Assembly: GCA_023231365.1 (NCBI GenBank)
Contig: JALNVO010000193.1
Location: 1-5,428, forward strand
DNA: 5,428 bases
Direction: 5' to 3'
From: Fibrobacteraceae bacterium
GTDB taxonomy: Bacteria; Fibrobacterota; Fibrobacteria; Fibrobacterales; Fibrobacteraceae
Part shown: positions 1 to 4,979 of the stretch, in pieces
Layout: each line of letters begins with the position of its first letter
Numbering within the stretch: position 1 is the first letter of the stretch
Notes under the pieces: model-generated
Databases searched by the model: none
Told to the model about the DNA's origin: nothing
Seen by the model: only the letters and a program-made list of their open reading frames with translations
Translations under genes and position numbers: made by a program

Positions 1-216
1 GGACGGGCTTACGACAATATCTACATCGAACGGTTCTGGAAGACCATCAAGTACGAGGACATCTACCTGAAAGGCTACGGGACGATGAAGGAGTGCAGGG
101 CAGGGATTGCGGAGTTCATCTGCAGGTACAACGACAGGAGGGAACATTCGTCTCTTGACGGGCATGCCCCTTCTGACGTATATTTCAAACGTGTGACATT
201 GAGGAAAGTCGCATGA
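1..216 (+). CDS. IS3-family transposase, C-terminal part (5' end outside window)
   Basis: The frame is open from base 1 to a TGA at 214-216 and gives 71 residues, the end of a DDE (rve-type) integrase domain that cuts and joins transposon ends. The segment begins GRAYDNIYIERFWKTIKYED; the Glu at residue 10 sits where the third catalytic acid of IS3-family OrfB proteins lies (pattern DN-x-x-x-E-x-F-W-x-x-x-K-x-E). The tail with YNDRREHSSLDGHAPSDVYF matches the usual IS3/IS150-type ending (YN..R.H..L....P..vy). The first two catalytic Asp residues lie upstream of the window. Five of its eight Arg codons are AGG, whereas trpS in this window uses none among about fourteen, which fits a mobile gene of foreign origin. 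Family assignment is firm; subgroup and intactness of the whole element cannot be judged. Confidence 0.92.
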   Translation, partial: GRAYDNIYIERFWKTIKYEDIYLKGYGTMKECRAGIAEFICRYNDRREHSSLDGHAPSDVYFKRVTLRKVA

Positions 217-273
217 CGCAAATCTTTCAACTAACGAACCAAAATTTTTTGTTGAAAAAATCCGGCCACCTCA
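1..273 (+). mobile_element. Right end of an IS3-family insertion sequence (partial)
   Basis: The element covers the transposase end plus about 57 bp of non-coding tail. IS3-family elements usually end in CA, and the segment CCGGCCACCTCA ending at 273 is the most natural right terminus: its complement, TGAGGTGGCCGG, would be a normal left end. Just inside lies a 7-bp A/T inverted repeat (ATTTTTT at 244-250, AAAAAAT at 255-261, loop GTTG). The left end is outside the window, so neither the inverted repeat pair nor the target duplication can be verified. The boundary at 273 is therefore an inference, supported by the start of a different-looking coding tail right after it. Confidence 0.6.
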
Positions 274-376
274 GAATAATAGCAGCACATCATGTAATGG
301 CCAAGCTACGATTTCAGTTCCAATGACAATTACAATTCCAGATGGACAAACGGTTTCTTTTGCCGGTTGCTGGTAA
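274..376 (+). pseudogene. 3' remnant of an unrecognised gene truncated by the IS element
   Basis: From 275 a frame reads NNSSTSCNGQATISVPM, then TITIPDGQTVSFAGCW, and stops at TAA 374-376. It looks like a genuine protein C-terminus: alternating polar and beta-branched residues, two cysteines (codons 293-295 and 368-370) and a terminal Trp. It is followed 22 bp later by a good terminator. Upstream the frame runs into the IS end without any start codon (it stays open back to 203, with no ATG before 323), so the piece is probably not translated. The two Cys residues and beta-rich character would suit a secreted or surface protein, such as the C-terminal disulfide region of a pilin-like protein, but I do not recognise the family. 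The other part of the gene should lie on the far side of the IS unless a deletion occurred. Confidence 0.55.
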
Positions 377-398
377 TCTTTTCATAATTTAATTGAAG

Positions 399-424
399 CC
401 TGCAATACAATGCAGGTTTTTTTT
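399..424 (+). terminator. Rho-independent terminator behind the truncated gene
   Basis: A 6-bp stem CCTGCA (399-404) / TGCAGG (411-416) with the six-base loop ATACAA is followed directly by eight T residues (417-424). Direction is plus. It lies 22 bp after the TAA of the remnant gene, which supports that remnant being a real gene end. The reverse strand lacks a comparable T-run, so it would not serve the minus-strand cyclase gene. Confidence 0.85.
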
Positions 425-666
425 GCTTTTAGCCAAAGATGATTCCCTTTGTCTAGCTCCGAAATAACGCTCGAGTGCCGGTTCCTGTGTTGGATTTTGT
501 CCTGCAAAGATTCTCATACCCGTCATCTTCACAAAAAATGAAGAATTCCGTGCAAACAGAGAATAAACTAAAGAAAATGCTCCCGACAAATAATTCGTGC
601 TTCGAGGAGAACGTTTGTCGCCCTCTCCGCGTAGAGAGCTTCTTGAAAAGCAGAAATTTATTTTAT

Positions 667-1665
667 CTACATTCCCTTGACATATTGGCAGGCGCGGTTG
701 CGACCTGTATTTTTGGCATAGTACAACGCTTTGTCCGATTTGTCAATGATGCTGTTGACTGTATCGCCGTCTTCTCTTGCCGCATAGCCTAAGCTGACTG
801 TGATGCTTATTTCTTGCCCGCCCGATTCTAGTTTTATTTTTTTCTTTTCAATGGAACTGCGGATGCGCTCAGCTATTTTTGCTGCATTGTCGGGCGTTGT
901 TCCTGGGAGGAATACGGTGAATTCTTCACCGCCGAATCGGACTGGCATATCGGAGGGGCGGAGGGCTTCGACCAGGGTTTGTGCGACAGTCATTAGAATT
1001 TGGTCGCCGGCGAGGTGCCCGTAAGTGTCATTGATTTTTTTGAAGTGGTCTATGTCCACCATAAATGCAGCAAGCGCAAAATTGCCCGCATTGCTCCGTT
1101 TCATTTCGCGGGTGTACATGCTTTCGAGCCAATGTCTGTTGTGAAGGCCCGTGAGGGGATCTATCGTTGCATTTTGTTCTACGTATTTGATGTGGTTCTG
1201 TTCTGCAAAGACGATTTTGTTGCTGTAGCGTACGCGCTGGCTTAAGATGTGGATCATATTGAGGCAGAGTGGGTGCGATACATTGAGAATGGCTTTTGCG
1301 GTGGGTGCGGATATGGAAAGCAGGGTGCTGTTCATTTTGGCGATGACCCAAGCGCTTGGGTCGGCATTGTCGAATACGGACATTTCTCCAACGCAGGTTC
1401 CGGGACGCACGTCGCCCAGATGCATTCCTTCTTTGCCTTCCATCTTGACTTCCAAAAGCCCGTCGATAAGGATGAGCAGCCGGCGTTCTTCTGTTTTAGG
1501 GTTGATGAGGACGTCGCCTTCCTTTGCGTTGATGATGGGGCAGGTGAGGAGATACCCGGCTATGCTTTCGAATAGAACTCCTTTAAAGAGATTCAGCGAA
1601 TGGAAAGTGGCCCGCGTGATGGGCATTGTTTCGAGTGTTTCTTCCTGCATAAGTTCAACATACAT
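667..1665 (-). CDS. Diguanylate cyclase with N-terminal cNMP-binding-like sensor domain
   Basis: This 332-residue protein has no membrane segment and should be cytoplasmic. Residues ~25-145 form a cyclic-nucleotide-binding-like beta-roll (KEGDVLINP, then GEMSVFDNADPSAWVIAK at 93-110). Residues ~146-166 are a short helical linker, and ~167-330 a GGDEF domain (starts DPLTGLHNR). The active site is present: MVDIDHFKKIND (metal Asp204), RFGGEEF with GGEEF at 245-249, and the RxxD inhibitory I-site R236-P-S-D239, five residues before it. It should therefore make c-di-GMP from two GTP and be product-inhibited (known for the family). In the sensor domain, the arginine that grips the cyclic phosphate in CRP (Arg82) is replaced by Pro103, so the ligand may differ or be absent. 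ATG at 1665 gives a full-length N-terminus, but no Shine-Dalgarno is visible; Met6 or Met14 are alternatives. No terminator follows the TAG. Confidence 0.93.
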   Translation of the reverse strand: MYVELMQEETLETMPITRATFHSLNLFKGVLFESIAGYLLTCPIINAKEGDVLINPKTEERRLLILIDGLLEVKMEGKEGMHLGDVRPGTCVGEMSVFDNADPSAWVIAKMNSTLLSISAPTAKAILNVSHPLCLNMIHILSQRVRYSNKIVFAEQNHIKYVEQNATIDPLTGLHNRHWLESMYTREMKRSNAGNFALAAFMVDIDHFKKINDTYGHLAGDQILMTVAQTLVEALRPSDMPVRFGGEEFTVFLPGTTPDNAAKIAERIRSSIEKKKIKLESGGQEISITVSLGYAAREDGDTVNSIIDKSDKALYYAKNTGRNRACQYVKGM

Positions 1666-1771
1666 TTTTTAAAATGCGGTGCACAATAAATGAACTTTGA
1701 TTTTCTCCCTAAACCCAGCTCACCGTTTTTTCTATGATGGAAAAATTTTCTATTTAACTAAATTTGAAGTT
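1666..1771. promoter_or_regulatory. Divergent promoter region between the cyclase gene and trpS
   Basis: These 106 bp separate the start codons of two divergent genes and must hold both promoters or the leaders from them. On the plus strand, possible -10 boxes for trpS are TATGAT (1733-1738) and TATTTA (1751-1756); neither has a good -35 box at 16-18 bp. The minus strand shows only weak AT-rich candidates such as TTATTG near 1687. No T-box or attenuator-like leader peptide with Trp codons is visible ahead of trpS. The role as a promoter region is an inference from gene layout; the boxes are weak. Confidence 0.4.
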
Positions 1772-2776
1772 ATGAAGAAAATTTCGCTTACGGGCATCAA
1801 GCCCACAGGAACGCCTCATTTGGGCAATTATCTAGGTGCTATCCGCCCGGCTCTCGAGCTTACCAAAAATTACGATACCGTCTATTTCATTGCGGATTAT
1901 CACGCGCTGACGACGGTGCATGATGGCGCTGAGATGCACGATAATATTCACAAGGTAGCGGCGACTTGGCTTGCGATGGGGCTTGATCCAGAAAAGGGCC
2001 TTTTTTATAAACAGAGCGATATCCCTGAAATTTTTGAGCTCAGTTGGGCATTGAGCTGCTTTACGCCTAAGGGCTTTATGAACCGCGCTCACGCTTATAA
2101 GGCGAAGGTGGAAGCGAACCGCGCCGAGAATTTGGATTTGGACACGAACATTAATATGGGCCTTTATTGCTATCCGTGCCTGATGGATGCAGACATCTTG
2201 ATGTTCGGCGCCGATGTAGTGCCGGTGGGCAAAGATCAGAAGCAACACGTGGAATTCGCTCGCGATGTGGCAATCCGTTTTAATAAGCAAATGAACAAGG
2301 ATGTGTTCACGATTCCAGAACCGCTGATTCAAGAATCGACGGATGTGATTCCGGGGCTTGATGGTCGCAAGATGAGTAAATCATACGACAATACCATTGA
2401 AATTTTCTTGGAGTCCAAAGCTTTGAAAAAAAAGCTCGGCAAGATAGTGACAAACAGTCAAGGGATTGAAGAACCCAAGGATCCTGATTCTTGCAATGTG
2501 TTCAAGCTGTTTAAACTTTTTGCAACGGAGGACGAATGTGCAGATCTCGCTGCAAAATATCGGGCAGGTGGTATGGGTTGGGGCTACGCTAAGGGTGAAC
2601 TCCAGCGTGTACTGGAACGCACGTTCGGTGATGCGCGGGAAAAGTATTTTGATCTGATGGCACACCCGGAACGCATTGATGAGATCCTTTGCGCGGGTGC
2701 TGAAAAAGCCCGCCCGGTGGCTAAGGCCCGTTTGGAACAGGTGCGCGAAGTAATTGGCGTGGGCAAAATAGTTTAA
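1772..2776 (+). CDS. trpS: Tryptophanyl-tRNA synthetase (TrpRS)
   Basis: The enzyme charges tRNA-Trp with tryptophan using ATP; cytoplasmic, class Ic, normally a homodimer. It has 334 residues, the usual bacterial length. The class I signatures are intact: PHLGNY at 15-20 (HIGH-type motif) and KMSKS at 200-204. The core motif YPCLMDADILMF (134-145) contains Asp141, matching the Asp that reads the indole NH in Bacillus TrpRS, followed by VPVGKDQKQHVEFARD (150-165), which is typical of the family. His44 of ADYHALT corresponds to the His43 linked to indolmycin sensitivity. The frame is open 25 codons further upstream (to 1697), but MKKISLTGIKPTG at 1772 is the family start; no strong Shine-Dalgarno precedes it. 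The gene is monocistronic, divergent from the cyclase gene and convergent with nfeD, with a terminator right after the stop. No other trp genes are in the window. Confidence 0.98.
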   Translation: MKKISLTGIKPTGTPHLGNYLGAIRPALELTKNYDTVYFIADYHALTTVHDGAEMHDNIHKVAATWLAMGLDPEKGLFYKQSDIPEIFELSWALSCFTPKGFMNRAHAYKAKVEANRAENLDLDTNINMGLYCYPCLMDADILMFGADVVPVGKDQKQHVEFARDVAIRFNKQMNKDVFTIPEPLIQESTDVIPGLDGRKMSKSYDNTIEIFLESKALKKKLGKIVTNSQGIEEPKDPDSCNVFKLFKLFATEDECADLAAKYRAGGMGWGYAKGELQRVLERTFGDAREKYFDLMAHPERIDEILCAGAEKARPVAKARLEQVREVIGVGKIV

Positions 2777-2796
2777 TTTGTTATTATAACAAATTA
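2774..2796. repeat. 23-bp perfect palindrome over the trpS stop codon
   Basis: The arms TAATTTGTTAT (2774-2784) and ATAACAAATTA (2786-2796) are exact reverse complements around a single T at 2785. The left arm begins with the TAA stop codon of trpS. It abuts the terminator hairpin that follows. In RNA it would be a purely A/U-rich hairpin, which could protect the mRNA end; in DNA it has the look of an operator-type dyad. Its role is unknown. Confidence 0.8.
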
Positions 2797-2797
2797 A

Positions 2798-2823
2798 AAA
2801 AAGCCGCATAGAGACGGCTTTTT
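2798..2823. terminator. Bidirectional rho-independent terminator shared by trpS and nfeD
   Basis: The stem AAAAAGCCG (2798-2806) / CGGCTTTTT (2815-2823) has the eight-base loop CATAGAGA. Read on the plus strand, the GC core is followed by five Ts and ends trpS transcripts. Read on the minus strand, the core is followed by seven Ts (complement of the A-run 2796-2802) and ends nfeD transcripts, whose stop codon is at 2841-2843. This placement between two convergent genes is what a shared terminator predicts. Confidence 0.9.
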
Positions 2824-2840
2824 CTATTGGGTGGAGTAAA

Positions 2841-4274
2841 TTACGATTCTTTATGGGTGGTAACCCAAATGCGTCCATCGATGATTTCTGTGATGCGAAC
2901 CTTGGCTCCAGATTCTATCATCTCGCCTTTTGTCTGGACATCAAAGAGCTTGTCTTTGAAGCGGGCGTGGCCCACTGGGCGGAGTGGAGTTTCTGCTGTA
3001 CCGCTATCGTTCACTTTCACTTGTACGATGTCTTCTGTTGGAGACACTGCTTGGGCGAGATCTGTCTTGAGCATTGGTGTCCAGCCTTCGGGGAGAAGAG
3101 GTATCAGGTACTTGGAGGCGAGAATGGGGAAGAGTGCTGCGACGATTGCACACCCTGCGATGTAGAGGATAATTTCGATAGCCGGAGACTCTCCTTCCTT
3201 GAGCTCGGGGAAGAACCCGGGGAGGCTTGAAACATCAAACGTGAGGATGAGGGCCGCCCCCATACAGACGATACCTGCGATACCGAAAATGAATGTGCCT
3301 GGCATCACTAGGATTTCAACGACAAAGAGTATTGCTCCTAAAGCGAGAAGAATCGCCGGGAGATAGCTGTCGAGGTGATTTGCGTATTGGCCGAGGAATA
3401 CGGTGGCGATGAGGATAATGCCTGCGATACCAAAAATTCCAAAGCCGGGGGTTTTAAATTCGATATAAAGTGAACCGAATCCCAATATGAGAAGGATACC
3501 GGAAATGGATGCAATGAAACGTGCGAGTTTTTCGCTCCAAGTAATTTTGATTTCGTGCTTCTGCTCGATGCCGAGAGACTTTTCGAACGAGGCTTTGTTT
3601 TCTGGAGTTCCTTTGGAAAAATGGAGGGCTATTGCTTCTTCATCGGTCATCGTAAGAAGTTCGCCGGAATCTACGAGAACTTTCGGAGTACTCCAGAGAG
3701 CTTTTTCTTTTTTGCTCCATTTGTCATACTTGCTCGCTTCTACGGCCAAAGTGCTATCGCCTTTTTTGAGTTCATATACAGCTAGGTCGGGGGAAACCAT
3801 TGCCATCGAGAGAAGTTCCGGATAGTGGTTCTTTTGTGCGAGATTGCGAAATTTGGCGCGGAGTGGGGATTGTATCTTTTCGCCGACGATCGTTGGAGTC
3901 CCGTCGCTATTTTGTACGATAGGTGCGCAATCGCCGATGGTTGTTCCCGGAAGCATATAGAGCTGTTTGCTTGAAAGGGCGATGAGGGCGCCTGCGCTGA
4001 TTGCCTTTTTAGAGACGAAAGCTATGGTCTCTGCCTTTTTGATCCCCATAATGGTATCGACAATGTCGAAAGCCGCATCCAATCGACCGCCGAATGTATT
4101 GATGTCGAAGATGATATAATCCGGATTCTTTTGTACCGCCTCTCCGATGGCGCGGGACGCGTATTCATACATGCCCGGGTCTACGTCGCCTTCAAGCGTT
4201 ATCCAAGCAGCTGTTTTTGCTTGTGTGTAAGAGGCCGTTAAAAGGAGGAAAAGAATTAGGAGTAATTTTTTCAT
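2841..4274 (-). CDS. Full-length NfeD-family membrane-bound ClpP-class serine protease
   Basis: The 477-residue protein matches the long NfeD (NfeD1b) layout. A signal peptide covers 1-19 (MKKLLLILFLLLTASYTQA, likely cleaved after Ala19). Residues ~20-235 form a ClpP/SppA-like protease domain with FGGRLDAA (61-68) for the oxyanion region and the nucleophile Ser93 in AISAGALIAL. About five transmembrane segments follow (~252-271, 278-297, 304-323, 327-346, 367-388), with the two family PG turns TPGFGIFGIAG and MPGTFIFGIAG. A soluble OB-fold NfeD domain ends it (~431-473, LRPVGHARFKDKLFD... GAKVRI). In Pyrococcus PH1510 the family acts as a Ser/Lys protease that cuts stomatin; the aligned Lys region here reads AKFRNLAQ, so Lys141 or Arg143 would be the partner. 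The usual neighbour, an SPFH/stomatin-flotillin gene, is not in the window. No Shine-Dalgarno precedes the ATG, but no other start gives a whole signal peptide. Confidence 0.94.
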   Translation of the reverse strand: MKKLLLILFLLLTASYTQAKTAAWITLEGDVDPGMYEYASRAIGEAVQKNPDYIIFDINTFGGRLDAAFDIVDTIMGIKKAETIAFVSKKAISAGALIALSSKQLYMLPGTTIGDCAPIVQNSDGTPTIVGEKIQSPLRAKFRNLAQKNHYPELLSMAMVSPDLAVYELKKGDSTLAVEASKYDKWSKKEKALWSTPKVLVDSGELLTMTDEEAIALHFSKGTPENKASFEKSLGIEQKHEIKITWSEKLARFIASISGILLILGFGSLYIEFKTPGFGIFGIAGIILIATVFLGQYANHLDSYLPAILLALGAILFVVEILVMPGTFIFGIAGIVCMGAALILTFDVSSLPGFFPELKEGESPAIEIILYIAGCAIVAALFPILASKYLIPLLPEGWTPMLKTDLAQAVSPTEDIVQVKVNDSGTAETPLRPVGHARFKDKLFDVQTKGEMIESGAKVRITEIIDGRIWVTTHKES

Positions 4275-4484
4275 AACTATAATCTATAAAATGTAATGGG
4301 CATTGCTCGGCTAACGAGTGGAGACTAGGGGATCATCGGCCCTCAAACTTCAAAAATGGAGAGAACTATCGCAATTATTTTGTAATTGAACGTTAGCAGC
4401 TTTTTAATGTTTATGAACTACGAGTTTTGCTTACTGTTGCGAGTCGGCGGTAATGGTACAAACTGCAGAAGTTGTCTCAAGCTT
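4275..4484 (-). promoter_or_regulatory. nfeD upstream region with a -10-like box close to the start
   Basis: This 210-bp gap lies between the stop of the release-factor-like gene and the nfeD start, both on the minus strand. On the minus strand TATAGA (4283-4288) lies eight bases ahead of the nfeD ATG, so a transcript from it would start almost at the ATG. There is no -35 match at the expected distance. I see no clear terminator for the upstream gene, so co-transcription across the gap remains possible. A distant 7-bp inverted pair (GCTAACG 4310-4316, CGTTAGC 4391-4397) is within chance. The rest of the gap shows no gene. Confidence 0.3.
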
Positions 4485-4979
4485 CTATCTTTTGAGGCTC
4501 GGTTTTCCACCGGCGACGCGGAGTTCTTGAATTTTGGCGAGTACGGCTTTGTCTGCATGGAGTATTTTGGTAAGTCCTGTAGGTGTGAGCCCGAAAGCCC
4601 GAGCGGCTTCTTTTGTATCACCTTTGTTGGAGGCTACAATGTCAAGTACGTCGGCAATGAATTGCGGATAGAGCGCATTTGAGTGCTGTATGTGCCCAAT
4701 GCTTCCTGGAAATTTGAGAAGAGACGCTGCTTTGGGTGCTTCGCGTACGTTGAGGGCAATTGCCATCCGCAATCTGTGCAGCGCGTGTACCTTGTTTTCA
4801 TTTGCGCTGCGGCTTTCGCAAGATTTGATTGCTAAATTGTAAGCATCCAGCCGAAGGTTGACTCCGGAGTTTGTCTTGTTGCGGAATTGTCCACCAGGGC
4901 CGCCTCCTTGGTATCCGGTACATTTGCAGGCCCGGAGTAGTTCATCAAGAGGCATTTTTAGATAGGAATCGCGATGCAT
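4485..4979 (-). CDS. Release-factor-like protein (GGQ domain) with C-terminal HTH-like tail
   Basis: From ATG at 4979 the protein has 164 residues. Residues ~6-80 form an RF-1-type peptidyl-tRNA hydrolysis domain: QGGGPGGQFRNKTNSGVNLR holds the GGQ at 29-31, the motif that reaches the ribosomal peptidyl-transferase centre in release factors and ArfB, and ESRSANENKVHALHRLRMAIA continues the fold. There are no codon-recognition domains of RF1/RF2, and not the basic Lys/Arg tail of ArfB. Instead residues ~103-157 are helical, and EAARAFGLTPTGLTKIL (124-140) looks like a helix-turn-helix. Similar GGQ-plus-tail proteins are, as I recall, annotated only as release-factor-like, so the role is unproven; a ribosome rescue or peptide release task is inferred. 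The frame is open up to 5219, but RDSYLKMPLDELLRAC is the likely natural N-terminus and the extra part is antisense to the lipoprotein gene. Met9 (4955) is an alternative start. Confidence 0.88.
   Translation of the reverse strand: MHRDSYLKMPLDELLRACKCTGYQGGGPGGQFRNKTNSGVNLRLDAYNLAIKSCESRSANENKVHALHRLRMAIALNVREAPKAASLLKFPGSIGHIQHSNALYPQFIADVLDIVASNKGDTKEAARAFGLTPTGLTKILHADKAVLAKIQELRVAGGKPSLKR
4963..4968 (+). promoter_or_regulatory. Shine-Dalgarno site for the lipoprotein gene
   Basis: TAGGAA (core AGGA 4964-4967) lies six bases ahead of the ATG at 4974, good spacing for ribosome binding. It supports 4974 as the start codon. The site lies inside the coding sequence of the divergent release-factor-like gene. 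Confidence 0.6.

Noticed and set aside
389..589. 66-codon minus-strand open frame as a gene
   Set aside because: It begins with TTG, has no Shine-Dalgarno and its last codons are the plus-strand terminator hairpin. Kept only as part of an intergenic finding.
623..638. Hairpin CTCTC/GAGAG as the terminator of the cyclase gene
   Set aside because: The stem is only 5 bp and no T-run follows on the minus strand, so it is not a credible rho-independent terminator.
1697..1771. 25-codon N-terminal extension of TrpRS
   Set aside because: TrpRS proteins begin right before the first strand leading to the HIGH motif, as MKKISLTGIKPTG does. The extension has no family counterpart and lies in the promoter region.
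1832..2332. 166-codon minus-strand open frame inside trpS
   Set aside because: It is an antisense shadow of the strongly supported trpS frame, with a His/Ile/Arg-rich composition and no recognisable domain.
4278..4283. TATAAT on the plus strand as a promoter
   Set aside because: It matches the -10 consensus exactly, but there is no -35 box at the right distance and no plus-strand gene downstream before the minus-strand release-factor-like gene. It arises from the AT-rich stretch ahead of nfeD.
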